This document shows, piece by piece, positions 1 through 11,676 of a stretch of DNA of 21,560 nt. This DNA is from Hydnum rufescens UP504 (taxonomy: Eukaryota > Basidiomycota > Agaricomycetes > Cantharellales > Hydnaceae). The translations under genes were made by a program, and so were the position numbers. The stretch spans positions 2,851 to 24,410 of the forward strand of contig MU129032.1 in assembly GCA_014904985.1 (NCBI GenBank), read 5' to 3'. The first letter of the stretch is position 1, and every line of letters starts with the position of its first letter. The notes under the pieces are model-generated. The model was given only the letters and a program-made list of their open reading frames with translations. It ran no database searches and was not told where the DNA came from.

Positions 1-150
1 GTACATGAAGGCTGACCTGTAGTCCAGAGTAACAGCAGAAATCCTGAGAGACCAAAGCTGGGGTCTCTGGACTTCACCTCGGACCTACTACACATGATGA
101 TTATACTATGGGGAGTGATCGCTAAACTGTGGGTGGTTACAAGGGGGACA

Positions 151-173
151 GGAACAGGAACAGGAACAGGAAC
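151..173. repeat. Short tandem repeat (GGAACA)n
   Basis: Just under four copies of GGAACA lie inside the LTR. This is a simple microsatellite-like expansion with no function visible. Confidence 0.8.
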
Positions 174-330
174 TTGGCCAGGGGCAAACTGGAAGCAATG
201 GGAAATGAAAGGGAAATGAAACCAAGATAGGGTTGGATCAGAGTCAAACTGGAATCAAGCTGGAAGCAAATGGACTTGGGCGAAAGAACGAAGTGGAGAA
301 CTGGACTGGAGGTGGGCAGACAAGGACCAG

Positions 331-373
331 AGTGATCTGGAGTGGACCGGAGTGGACTGGAGTGGACTGGAGT
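331..373. repeat. 10-bp tandem repeat in the LTR
   Basis: About four copies of the decamer AGTGGACTGG, with slight variants (AGTGATCTGG, AGTGGACCGG), lie 17 bp inside the LTR start. Repeats in this position often lie in the U3 part of an LTR, where promoter elements sit. That role is inference only. Confidence 0.8.
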
Positions 374-390
374 AGGGACAAACCCTGACA

Positions 391-402
391 TCACCCCCTC
401 TT
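391..402 (-). other. Polypurine tract of the retroelement
   Basis: The minus strand reads AAGAGGGGGTGA immediately before the TGTCAGGG of the LTR. A purine-rich run abutting the 3' LTR is the plus-strand primer site of LTR retrotransposons. It confirms that the element is read on the minus strand and fixes the LTR edge at 390/391. Confidence 0.75.
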
Positions 403-473
403 AGGGCAATCGTCCTGATTGGCCGGAGGGCAGGGATCAATGGGTCAACCAGTCCAGGAGGTCTGCGGTTTGG

Positions 474-1590
474 TTAGGAGTGGACATGTCCGAAACCCAT
501 GGAGGAGAAGTCAATGGCACTGATCTGCTGTGGAGCTTCCGGATGAGCAAGGTGGAACTCCATGATGACTTCCGGGGCATTACCTAGATTGGTCTCCAGA
601 AGCCATTGGTTCTCCGAGGGTGGGTAGCCTTTCCATTTCACCAAGTACTCGAGTTGGCCTCAGAATATGGGAGTTTTCAATCCGTTCCACCTCATACTCC
701 TCCTCACCACCATGGAGGATAGGAGGAGGTGGAGGATGTGCAACACAATCCATAATTGGGTCAGCTGGAAAGGGTGGAGTTTTGAGACATGGACACCGGG
801 TTGGACTCACATGGAGGGGGGAAGTTTGAGCCAGATAGCAGAGCGGGAGATCACCTTGTCCACTTTGTATGGGCCAACCACTTGTCCGAGAGTTTCTGGC
901 CTGGGTGGTCAATGGAAATGTTGTGAGCATCCAGCCATACTGAGTCTCTGACTGCATACTCCGGGGCTTCTGTCCGGTGAGCATCATATAGTGATGAGCC
1001 ATGTCCTTGGCTGCTTGCCAGAGAGCAGACTGGGCTTCCTCAGAGGTTTTCTGCATCTGTGTGACAAAGTCTGTGGCTGCTTTCGACAACTCCAGGGCGG
1101 ATTGGTTCAGTATTGAGGCAAGGATCTTGGCCAGAGTCAAGGGGGAATGGGGTTTCCCGGGTGGAGGAGTGAATCCAGTTATTGTATGCAAACTCCGCCA
1201 TAGGGAGCCAGTCTGCCCAATCATTTTGTCTGTGGTTGACAAAGATCCGGAGGTACTGCTCGATCTCCTGATTGACTCACTCCATCTGTCCATCTGTCTG
1301 GGGTGGAATGCTGTGGAGAAGTTGGTTTTAACTCCCAAGGAGTGAATTGAGTTTCCTTCATGAACTTTGAGGTGAATGTGGTGCCTGATCACTGATGATG
1401 GTCTCTGGAAGGCCGTGGTGCCTCCAGACATTGTCTTGGAAAAGGCAGGCAACTCCGGCGGAGTCCACTGTGGTCGTTGTGGGCATCACATGAATCCGTT
1501 TGGAGAGTCGGTCGACAACGATCATCCGGGTCAAATCCATGCGACTCTGGGAGCTCCATGATCATGGTCCACTGATATGACTTGCCCATC
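474..1590 (-). pseudogene. Ty3/gypsy chromovirus Pol: integrase core plus chromodomain, frame-broken
   Basis: Integrase inserts the retroelement cDNA, and the chromodomain of chromoviruses steers it to marked chromatin. Conserved pieces appear in order on the minus strand but in different frames. ISVD at 1567-1578 carries the first catalytic Asp, then come ELPESHGFD, VVDRLSKRIHVMP and WRHHGLPETIISDQ with the second Asp at 1388-1390. QTDGQME carries the catalytic Glu at 1280-1282, followed by NQEIEQYLRIF and MAEFAYNN. The Asp-Glu spacing is about 35 residues, as in D,D35E integrases. Further on are DFVTQMQKTSEEAQ, VWLDAHNISIDHPGQKLSDK, GPYKVDKVISRSA and EEYEVERIENS. The chromodomain piece LEYLVKWKGYPPSENQW reads on to a TAA at 474-476. 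There are at least six frame changes and one in-frame TGA at 1277-1279. Several breaks fall at G or C runs, so some may be sequencing error. Reverse transcriptase and Gag would lie upstream, in the unreadable block beyond 1611. Confidence 0.92.
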
Positions 1591-1611
1591 GGGTTGGTTC
1601 CCCCACCCCCG

Positions 1612-4308
1612 GAAAAAAAAAAAAAAAACGGAATTTTTTTTTAAGGGTGGCGGGGAAAGAGTTTCCACAAGATTGGGGCCTTTTTTTCTTTTTTTTGGAA
1701 AAAAAAAAAAAATTTTTGGGAAAAAAAAAAGGTTATTTTTTTTTGGGTCCCCCCCCCGGGGAAATTTTGGGCAAAAAAAAAAAAAAGGTTTTGGGGGTCC
1801 CCAACCCAAAAAACAGGGAGCGTGGAAAGACCCATAAGGTTTTTTTTTTTTTTTGGGGTGAAAACAATTAACCCATTTTTTCTGGTTGGGGACCATTCCC
1901 CCCCCTCGGCCCCCCCAAAACCCCAAAGGGTAAAAAAAAAGTGGGGCCAAAAAGACCCACAAAAGTTTTTTTTTTTCCCCCCGTAATTGGTACCCTCTCT
2001 TTTTTTTTTTTCCCCCCCCATTTGGTTTCTTTTGGGGGGGGGTGTTGGGGGCTTGTTTGGGGGGGTTTTTTGGGGGGGCGCGTTTTGTCCCCCCCAAAAA
2101 AAAAAAATGGGGGTGGTTTTTTATTGTTCCCACAGGAAAAAACCCCCTGGGCTTTTTTTTTTCAATTGAACTTTGAAGGGGTTTTTTTTTTTTTGGGAAA
2201 GTTCCCCAAAAAAAGGGGTTGGGGAAAACCAATTAAAGGACCCCCACCAATCCTTTTTTGCCGGAAAAAGCGGGACCCCCCCAGGGAGGGGGGAACCCCT
2301 TTTTGGGAAAGGTCCCCAATTCTTTTTTTTTTTCAGCCGTTTTTGAAAGCCCCCCCTTTCCCCCCCAAAAGCCCCCCCCCACCAAAAAATCTTCCCAATT
2401 TTTTTTTTTTCTCGTAACTCCCTTTTTGGGGGGAAATGGGGGAATTCCCTTTTTTTTGGGAAAAAAAACCCCCTACCTTTTTTTTGTAAATTCCCAAAAA
2501 AATCCCCTCCCCCCCCCCCCCCCCCCAATTGGGGCCCCCTTTTTTTTTTTTGGAAAAAAAAATTCCCCTGAAGGGCCCCTTTTTTTTTTATTCAAAAAAG
2601 CCCCTTTTTTTTTTTTTCCCAAAACCCCCCCTTTTTTAAGGGTCCCCTTCCCCCCAAAACTTTTGCCCACCCCAAAAAACAAAAAACCTCCCTTTTTTTT
2701 TTTTTGGTTGGGGGGTTGTCCTAAGGGGGGCCCAAAAAAAAAACAAAAAATGGGGAACCTTTTTGGGAAAAAAAATACAGCAAAAGTCGGGGCTTTTAAA
2801 GTAAAAAAAAAAAAAAGGGGGGAAAAAAAACCCCTTTAAACCCAAAAAAATTTCTTTGGAGGGGGTCCTAATTTTGGGGAAAAGGTCCCCCCCCTTCCCC
2901 CCCTTTTGCCCCGGGGTTTGGGGGTTTCCCACCCTTGGGGGGCCCCCACCCCGTGGGAAAAAAAAGAGCCCAAATCCTTTGGTTCCCCCCAGAAAAACTT
3001 GTTGGACCCCCCCTTTGGGGGAAAAGGCCAAAAAAGTGGCTTTTTGGGGGAAGGGGTGGGAAAGGTTTTTTTTTGGGAAAAAAAAAAAAAAACCTGGGGA
3101 AAAAAAAAAAAAAAGGAAAAAAATTTATTTTTTCCCCCCAAGCCCGGGGGGGCCCCTTTTTTTTTTTTTTTTTTTTTTGGGGGGGGGGGGGGTCCCCTTT
3201 CCCCCCCCACAAAAAATTTTAGCCCCCCCCCCCCCTTTTTTCCCTTTTGGTTGGCCCCGAGTTTTCTCCCCGGGAAAGTTTTTTTACTGTGAGGTTTTTT
3301 CCCCACTTTTTGCTTGGGTTCTGGTCCCCCAACCAAACGGAAAAAAAGTCTCCCGAAAGAATTCCAAAAGGATTTTTGTGGGGAAAGAAGCCCCCTCCCC
3401 CCCCCTTTTAGGTTTAAAAAAATCGTTTTCCTTTTCCCCAAAAAAATGCCCCCCCCCTCCCCCAAGAGCCCCTTTTTTCGGGAAAATTTTTAAAATGGGG
3501 GCCCCCCCCATTTTTGGAAAAAGCATTCTTTTCCCCCGTTGTTTTTGGGGGTTCCCCCAAATTAAAAAAGAATGTCCCAATTTAAAGATTTCCCCCCCCC
3601 CCCTTCCCCCTTTTCCCAAAGGCCCTTTTCTAAAAAAAAAAAACAAAAAAACAAAAGACTTTTTTTTTTTTTTTTTTTTTTCCTTTTTTTTTTTCCCCCC
3701 CCGATAGGAAAAAACCCTTTTAACTTGGGCGTTGGCCAACCTTTTTCCCCCCCCCAAAAAAGATTTTTCCTCTTTTTTTTTTGAAAAAAGGCCCCCCCCC
3801 CCCCTTTGGCGGAAGAAAAGGGTAAAAACTGCTTTCCCCCCCCAAGTTTTTTTTTTTTTTTTTTTTTTTGCAAAAAAAAAAAATAAATCCCCCAAGAAGG
3901 GCCCAGATTCAAAAACGCCCCTTTTTTTTTTTCCACAAACCCCCCTTTTTTTTTTTGGAAAAGGGGGTGGTTTCCCCCACCCCCCGGACCACCTTTTCTT
4001 TTTTGGGAAAAAGGGGGAAAAAAAAAAAAAAAAAGGAACCTTAGGGATCCAAAGGTGGGGGCCGGGAAAAAAAAAGGTTTTTTTTTTTTTTTTTGTGGGA
4101 ACAAAAAAAAAGGGGGGAAAAAAAATTTTTCCCCCCCCCAAGTTTTTTTGGAAAAATGACAAGGCCAATCTTTAACATTTTCCAGCCATTTGGCCCATTG
4201 GAAAAGGGGCCCACCGCCCCCTTGTGGGGTCTCCCAAAAAGCCTTCCCACCAAAATTTTGGGGGGGGGGGGGAAACACCTAAATTTTTAGGGGTTAAAAA
4301 AAAAAACC

Positions 4309-4345
<37 letters not shown>

Positions 4346-5207
4346 GGGGGAAAAAAAAAAAAGAAAAAAAATGGGGGTTAAACCCTCAAGAAAGTTTTAA
4401 AAAAGGGGCCTTTTCCCCCCCCCCCAAAAAATTTAACCCAAGTAAAAAATGGGGCCCCCGGGGAAAAAATGGGGCCCCCCAAAAAATTTTTCTTTTTTCC
4501 GGAACCCCCACAAATCCCCCCCCCAAATGGCTTTTTTTTTTTTGGGGTGGCCTTTTTATAGAAAAAAAATTTATAATTTATTTTTTTTTTTAAATTTTAA
4601 AAATTATTTTATTTTTTTTCCACCCTTTTTTATTTTTTTTTTTTTTTAAAAAAAATTTTTATTTATTAAAAAAAATTTTGCTTTTAAAAACTAAAAAAAC
4701 TAAATTTTTTAAAAATTATAACATTACAAAAAAAAATTTTTATGGGCCTAAAATAAATACCATTTAATTTTATCCCCCCCCCCCCGGGGGGGGTTTTCTT
4801 TCCCCCTTTTTGGCAACCCCCAAAACCCAAAAAAGACCCAAAAAGGGGGGGGTTTTTAAAAATGGGGGTTTTTTTCCCCCCCCCCCCCCTGGCCCCCAAA
4901 AAGGGGGGGTTTTTTCCAAACCCCGGCAAAAAAAACCAACGTTTTTTTTTTTTTGCCCCCCATTATTACCCCCCCCCCCCAACCCCAAACAACGGCCCCC
5001 CTTTTTGGGGTGGGGTTTTTTTTTCCCATTATTTTTTGCCCCCCCCCCCCCCGGGGTCGGGGGGGCCCAGGGGGGTTTTTTTTTTTTCCCCATTTCTTTT
5101 TGGGGGGGGGCCGCTTCCTTTTCCCCCGGGAAAAAGAGCGGGTTTTTTTTTTTTTTTTTTTCTCCCGTTTCCCGGGTTGGGGGGGGGCCCTTTGTTTTTT
5201 TCCCCCC

Positions 5208-5238
<31 letters not shown>

Positions 5239-5636
5239 CCGTCTTTTGCCCGGGGCGCGTTCCCCCATTTTCCCGGCCGAGTTTTTTTTTTTTTCTTTTT
5301 TTTTTTTTTTCTTTGTGGTTTTTTTTGGGGGGGGGTTTTTTGGTATTGTTGGGGGTTTTTTATTTTCTTTTTTCGGGGGGTTAAAAAAAAGGGAATTTTC
5401 CCCCCTTAAAGAAAAAAAAAAAAAAAAATTTTTAAAAAATTGAAAAAAACCCAAAAAAAAAAATTTTTAAAAGCCCGGAAAAAAAAAAAAACCAAGTAAA
5501 ATTGCCCCCCAAAGCCCCGGGCAAAAAAAAGAAAAAAGAAAAAAAGCCCCCCCAAAAAAAGCCCCCTTTTTTTTTTTTTTAAAAACCGCCTTTTTTGGCC
5601 TCCCCTTTTTTTTTGTTTTCTCTTGTTGCCCCAACC

Positions 5637-5702
<66 letters not shown>

Positions 5703-6727
5703 AAAAACAAATAAAAACCCTTTCAGGTAAAAAAACCCCCCCCAAAAAAAACAACACCCTTTTGGGGCCCCCCTTTTTTTTTTTTTGGGCACGGGGTTTT
5801 TTCTGGGGCCCCCGGGGGTTTATTGGGGGGGGTTCCCCCTTGGGTTTTTAAAAAACCTCCCCGGGCCCCCTTTTTTTTTCGGTTAAAGGCCGGGTCCCTC
5901 TTTATTGGTAAAATGGGTTTTTCCCCCCCCTTTTTTCCCCCCTTTTTGGCCCGGGTTTTTTTTTTTCCCCGTTTCAAACCCTGGGCAAGATGTTTCTTTT
6001 TCCCCCCAAAAATGTGGGGTTTTTTTTTTTTTTTTTTGTTTTTTTTTTTTTTTGGCGGGCCCCCCAAAAAAAAAAAAAAAAATTCTCTTTTTCGCGCAAG
6101 GTTTTTCCCTTTTTTGGCCCCCCCCAAGGAAATTTTTTCCTTTTAGAGAAAAAAAATAAATAAAATAAAAGGGTTTTTTTTTTTTTTTTCTTTTTTTTTT
6201 TTTATTTTTTTTGTTTTTTCCCCGGTTTGGAAATGAAATGGCAAAAAAAAATTTTTGGGCCCAAAAAAAAAAAAAAAAAAAGCCAGCGTTTAAACGCTGG
6301 CCACCCCCTTTTCTTTTTTTTTTTTTTTTTTGGCAAAAGCCCCCAAAAAAAACCCAAAGAAAAATAAGAAAATTTTAAAAGGGAAAAAATTAAAAAACCC
6401 CCCCCCTTAAAAACTTTTGGGGGTAAGTTCCCCACCCCAAAAAAACCCCCCCCCCCGCTTTTTTTTTTTTTTTTTGGCCCCCCCCCCCAGCAAAAGGGTT
6501 TTGGGGTGGGGGTAACTGGGGGGGTTTTTTTCCCCCCCCCCCGTTTTGTTTACCCTTTTCCCGGCCCCCCTCCGTTAAAAACGGTTACCCGGCGGGGTTT
6601 TTTTTGGGGGTTAAACGATTTCCCTTTTTCCCCCCTTTGGGGCAGTTTCTTTTTCCCCCCGTTTTTTTTGTGGGGGGGGTTTTTTTTTTTTTTTTTTTTT
6701 TTTTTGGTTTTTTTTTGAAAAAAAAAA

Positions 6728-6796
<69 letters not shown>

Positions 6797-7131
6797 CTTT
6801 TTTTTTTTTTCGGTTTCCAAAAAACGGTTGGTCCCCGTTTTTTCCCCGTTCTGGGGGGTTTTTTTTGGGGTGGGGTTTTTTGGGGGGGGGGCAAAAAAAA
6901 AAATTTCCCCCCCCACGCGGGGGGGTTTGTTTTTTTCCCCCCCCCCACCCCCTTTTTGGGGCCCCCAAAGGGGAAAAAAAAAAATTTTCTAGAAGGGAAA
7001 AATTTAAAATTAAAAATTTGGGGGGTTTTCTTTAAGTTGAAAAAAAAAGTGAAAAAATTGGGGCCAAAACCCGCCAAAAAAAGAAAAAAAAAGCAAAAAA
7101 AAAGCGGAGGGTAAAAACCGCTGGCTTTTCC

Positions 7132-7163
<32 letters not shown>

Positions 7164-9033
7164 GCCACAAAAAAAACCAAAAAACCCCAAAAAAAAAAGG
7201 AAAAATAAAGAAAAAAAAAAAATAAACAAAATAAAAAAAACCTTTTCTTTAACCTTTTTTTTTGGGGGGTAAGGTAACCCCTTTCCCACCCAAAAACCCC
7301 TGGCTTTTTTTCGCCAAGCCCCGGGGGGTTTTTCGTTTTTTTGGGGGGGGGGGTTAAACCCTGGGGGGGGGGGGCCCCCCCCCCCCCCGTTAAAAAAACC
7401 TCCCCCACCCGGGCCCTTTTTGTTCTTTTTTTTTTTTTTTTTTTTTTTTCCCAAAAAAAAAAAAAATTAAAAAAAAAATTGGTTTAACGCCCCGGGGGTT
7501 TTTTTTTGGGGAAAAAACCCGGGGGTTTTCCCCCCCAAAAGGGGGTCCCCCCCGTTCCCGTTTCGGGGGTTTTGGTCCCCCCCGATTAAAGGCCCCCTGG
7601 GGGGGTTTTTTTAATGCGGGGGGGTTTTTTTCTCTCTTGCCCCCGGTCCCCCGTTTAATTTTTTCCGGTTTTTGGCGCCGAAAAGGGGGGGAAAAAAGGT
7701 TGGGAAAAAAAGAAAAACTAAAAAACAAAATTAAAGAAATTTAACAAAGGGTTTTTTTGGTAAAAAAATTTAAAAGGTTTTTTTAAGGAAAAAATTTGTA
7801 AAACACCGCCCCCAAAAAAACGCAAAAAAAAAAGAAAAAGGAAGGGGCAGCCCTTTTTTATTTTTTTGCTGGGCCTCCTTTTTTTTTTTTTTTTTTTGTT
7901 GGACCCCCGGCCGGCCCCCCTTTTTTTTTTTTTGGTAAAAAGCTTACTTTGGGGGGGGGGTTTTTTAAAAAAAACACAAAAGGGGGAAACCCCCCCCCTC
8001 CCCAACCCTTTAAAAAATTAAAAAAAATTAAAAAAAGGGGAAAACCCCAAAAAAAGCAAAAACCAAAACCCCCGCCCATGGGGTTGGGGGGGGGTTTTTC
8101 GGGGGTGGGGGGTTTTTTTTTATCCCCCCCCCTGGGGGGGGGCCCCCTTTCTTAAAAAGCAATTGTTTTTTTTCTGTTTTTTTTTCTAAGTGGTTTTGTT
8201 TTTGGGTCCCCGGCCAAAAAAAAAATTCCCCTTCAAAATTCTTTTTTTTTTTTTGGGGCCCCCGGGTGTTTTGGGCCCCGGTTGTTTGTTTTTTTCCCCC
8301 CCGCAGATTTATTTTGTTTTTTTTTGTTTTTTCTGGCTGGGGCGGCGTTTATTTGTTTTTTTTTGGCCCCCGGGGTTCTGGTTGGGTTTTTTTTCCCGCC
8401 GTCCGGTTTTTCCTGGGTAAACGTTTTGTCCCGTGGGTTGGGGTTTTCCGGGCCCGGGGTTCGTTTTTTTTGGGGGTTACAAAAAAACCGCTTTTTGGGG
8501 GTTTTCCGGTGGTTGTTTGCCCCCGGCCCCGTTCCGTTTTTTTTTTTTTTTTTGGGTTTACCCGTTTTGGTTCCGTTTTGCCTGTTTCGCGGTTTTCGTT
8601 TTCTTTTTTTTTTTTTTGGGTTAAAACCGTTTTGGGGGGTCCCGGGTTGTTTTTTTGTTCCCGCGTCGGTTTTTGGTTAAAACCCCGTTTTTTTTTGGGG
8701 TTTCCCTTTTTTTGGTGGGGTTTTTCACCCGGCGTTCCCGTTTTTTGGGTTTTTTTTTTAAAAAAAAAAACCGTTTTTTTTTTTTGGTTTTTTCCCGTTG
8801 GGGGTTTTGGTTTTTCCCCGGCGTCGTTTTTGGTAAAAAGAAAAAAAAAAAACGCTTTTGGTTTTTTTTTTTTTTTTTTCGTGTTGGTCCCCGCGTTTTC
8901 CGTTTTTTTTTTTTTATATATATTTTGGTAATGTTTGTTTTTCCCAAAAAATGTTGGGTTTTTTTTTTCCGTGGGTCCGCTTTTTTTTGGCGCGGTTTTT
9001 TGGCCCAAAAAAAAATTTTTTTTTTTTTTTTTG

Positions 9034-9073
<40 letters not shown>

Positions 9074-11225
9074 CCCCCCCCGGTTGGTTTCGCAAAAAAC
9101 ATTGCCCGTTTTTTTTTGGGCCCCCTTTGATTTCAATTTTCAAAATTTTTTTTTTTTCTTCCCAAACGTGTTTTTTTTTTTCTTTTTTTTGGTTTTTTTC
9201 TGTATTGGGCCCTTTTTGGGGAAAAAAAGTTTAAAAAAAAAAAACAGGCCTTCAAATCTTAAGAAAAAAAATAAATAAAAAATGAAAATTTTAAAAAAAA
9301 AAAAAAGAACCCGCAATTTTTTAGTATAAAAACAAAAATTCTTTTTTTTTTCAAAAGCAGCGCAAAAAAAAAAAAAGAAAAAAGGCTTTTTTTTTTTTTT
9401 TTTTTTTTTTCGCTTTTTTTTTCCTTTTTTTTTTTTTGCCGGCCATTGGGTTAAAAAAAAATTCCAACTTAAAGCAAAAAAAAAAAAAAAACTTTTCCAG
9501 AAACCTTTTTTGGGTTTGGGGACCAAAAACAAACCCAAAAAACCCCCAAACAAGCGGGGGGGTGTTTGGTTTTTGGGGGTTCCCCGTTTTGGGGCTTTTT
9601 TGCCTTTTTTATTTTTCCAAAAAAGGCAAAAAGTTTTTGCCTTGGTTTTTTTTTTTGGTAGGGTTTTTTTTTTTTTTTTCAAAAAAAAAAATTTGGGAAA
9701 AAAAATTTGTTTTTGAAAAAAAAAAGGAAAAAAAAAGATGGGAAAAACTCAAAAAAAAACCGCCGCGGCAAATTTTTGCCCGGGTACCCAAAAAAAAAAA
9801 AAAAAAAAAGCGCCCAAAAAAAGGTTTGGCCCCTTTTTTTTGGGCCCCGTTTAAAAAACCAAAAGTTTTTTTTAAAACCAAAAAATACAAATTAGGTATA
9901 GCAGGTTTAAAATTTATAAAAAGAAAAAAAAATTTTAAAATGGAATAAAAAAAAAAAAATTTCCAAAAAAAAAAAACTAATTTTTTCAAGTCTTGAAAAA
10001 TTAAAAAAAATTTTTTTTTCTCTTTTTTCCCCCAAAAAAAAAAAATGAAAAAAAAGAAAAAAACAAAGCAAAATTTAAAAAAGTTACAGGTTTTTTTTTA
10101 CGAGCCTTTTCTTTTTTTTTTTCTTCTCAAAAAAAAAAAAAAAAAAATTTAAAGGCAAAACGATAAATCCCCCTTAAAAAAATTTTCAAAAAGTGGAAAA
10201 AATTTTTTTTTTTTTTGGGCCCAATTTTTTTTTTTTTTTTCTAAACAAATGGGGTTTTCCCCCCAGAAAAAAAAAAAAAACTTTTGGGGCCCCCAAAATT
10301 TTTTTTTCCTAAATTAATGTTTCATGCGCGTCAAAAATTTTTAAGTTAAAAACTAATGGCCCCCACCCTTTGGGGCTTTTAAAGGGGGCCCGGCCCTTTT
10401 TTTTTTAAAAAAAAATTTTTCGTTTTTATTTACCCTTTGGGAAAAAAGTTTTTTTTCCCTTTTTCGCCCATTTTTTTTTTTTTTTTTTTTCTTCCCCAAA
10501 ATTTTTTTTTTTTTTTTTTCTCCCAAAAACGCTTTTTTTTTTTTCAAAATTTTTTCCCCCCCCCTAAAAAAAAAAAAATTTAGGGCGGAAAAAAAAAAAA
10601 AAATTTTTGAAAGGGCATGAAAAAAAAAAAAAAAATTTTTCGAAAAAAAAAAAAAATGCGGCAAAGGAATGTCCGTTTTTAAATATAAATTTTTTTAAAA
10701 CAAAGTTGCCTTTTTTTATGCCCAAAGGGTTTGCATAAAAATTTTTAATTAACCAAATCGAACAATTAAAAAATTTTTTTTTTTTTTTTTTTAAAAAAAA
10801 ATTTTTTTTTTTTGGCCAAAATTCTTTGGAACCCAAAATAAAAAAAAGAAAAAAAAAAAAAGATGGCCCCAAAAAATCCAACCTTTTTTTGGCAAAAAAA
10901 AAATTTTTTTTTAAAAGGGGGGGGATAAAAAAAAAAACTTTTTTTCGGTGCCTTTTTTTTTTTTATTTTTCTTTTTTTTTTTTGGAAAAAAAAAGCTTTT
11001 TCCTTAAAAAAAACTCGTAAAAACCCTAAAAAAAATTTTTGGCCTTTGTTTTTTTCTTTTTTTTTTTTTTCCCAATTTTTTTTTTTTTTTTTTGGGAAAA
11101 AAAAAATCATTTCCACTTGGGAAAAAAAAATTAAATCTTTTGAAAAACATTTTTTAAAAATTCCATGTCTTTTTATTTAAAAAATTAAAACCCCTTTTGC
11201 TTTTTTTTAAAATTTACTTTTTTTA
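1612..11225. other. Homopolymer-inflated, unreadable consensus; no supportable gene
   Basis: For about 9.6 kb the sequence is almost entirely runs of one base (3 to more than 50 long) with few isolated bases between them. All four bases are affected. The change is abrupt on the left, near 1612, and tapers on the right over about 11100-11225. Translations of either strand are strings of Phe, Lys, Gly and Pro with no domain, and open frames arise only because homopolymers lack stop codons. No organism is known to me with such DNA over this length, so a consensus or base-calling artefact is the simplest reading. Parts look like stretched ordinary sequence. For example, the minus strand at about 1640-1680 gives NLVETLSPPP, which could be the linker before a gypsy integrase core. 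Nothing else in the block could be identified. Confidence 0.85.
6282..6301. repeat. Perfect 20-bp palindrome inside the damaged block
   Basis: GCCAGCGTTTAAACGCTGGC reads identically on both strands and is one of the few stretches of the block without long runs. It is preceded by a poly-A run and followed after a few bases by a T-rich run, so it resembles the A-hairpins of the right-hand array (A-run, GC stem, T-run), although the stem sequence differs. It may be a remnant of a similar repeat. Confidence 0.6.
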
Positions 11226-11676
11226 ATGTTATGTAAGCAGGTTCCTTGAGAAGTAGGTTACTTTGAACTGAAGTTAAACATAAAACCTCATGCAAAGTTT
11301 ATATTGACTACACATAGTCTATACATAGACTATGTGTAGTCAATAGGGTGTTTCATAATAGAAAAAGATGTACCAAAAGATTCAAAAAAGATTCAAAAAA
11401 AGATTGTCAAAAGATAGATCTTAAGGACCATCTTTTGCCCATAGAAATGAACCCCCATTTTATCTTTGGACTTAAGACTCACTAAAGGCCTGGCATAAGC
11501 GGGTCAGATATGCACGGGTTAGGGTATATGCATTTTCCCATACATGCAACACTTCATCACTTGTCCCACATCAACTGAACCTCTCTGTTATGCCAGCTCT
11601 CTCTGTGCATGAGCAGTTAACACGTTCGTTATTTATTTATGTGGATCATCTCTGACAAATATATCATGCATCTGTA
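11226..11676. other. 5' flank of the transposase gene
   Basis: This is ordinary-complexity sequence with no gene. It holds the 44-bp palindrome at 11302-11345, a short direct repeat of AAAAGATTCA-like units at about 11373-11405, and the small palindrome AAGATAGATCTT near 11413. A Harbinger terminal inverted repeat would be expected here, but no partner for any candidate end was found. No clear TATA box was identified; the AT-rich stretches near 11629-11640 and 11657-11667 are possible. Confidence 0.6.
11302..11345. repeat. 44-bp palindrome (two 21-bp arms, 2-bp spacer)
   Basis: The left arm at 11302-11322 (starting TATTGACTACAC) is the exact reverse complement of 11325-11345, with only AC between them. 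It lies about 330 bp upstream of the transposase ATG. Such a structure extrudes or folds as a hairpin. It could be a tiny foldback element, part of a transposon end or a protein binding site. The perfect match of the arms suggests recent origin or active maintenance. Confidence 0.95.

Larger units (their letters stand above)
1..390 (-). repeat. Ty3/gypsy LTR (3' LTR, possibly incomplete at the window edge)
   Basis: On the minus strand the sequence starting at 390 reads TGTCAGGGTTTGTCCC and lies directly after a polypurine tract and 84 bp after the integrase stop. That is where the 3' LTR of a Ty3/gypsy element begins. LTRs normally begin TG and end CA. A CA end on the minus strand could be the TACA at about 18-21, but no matching inverted end or target duplication can be confirmed, so the LTR may run past base 1. 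It contains two short tandem repeats. No second LTR copy was recognised in the window. Confidence 0.65.

Noticed and set aside
1..21. LTR end at about 18-21 (TACA on the minus strand)
   Set aside because: No matching inverted terminus or 5-bp target duplication is visible. The window edge prevents a decision.
1612..11225. Many long open frames on both strands (Phe, Lys, Gly and Pro rich)
   Set aside because: They arise from homopolymer runs, which lack stop codons. They have no domain, no splice structure and no conserved motif.
11487..11523. GGCCTGGCATAAGCGGG as the left terminal inverted repeat of the Harbinger element
   Set aside because: No reverse-complement partner was found on the right side of either gene, and no convincing 3-bp target duplication.
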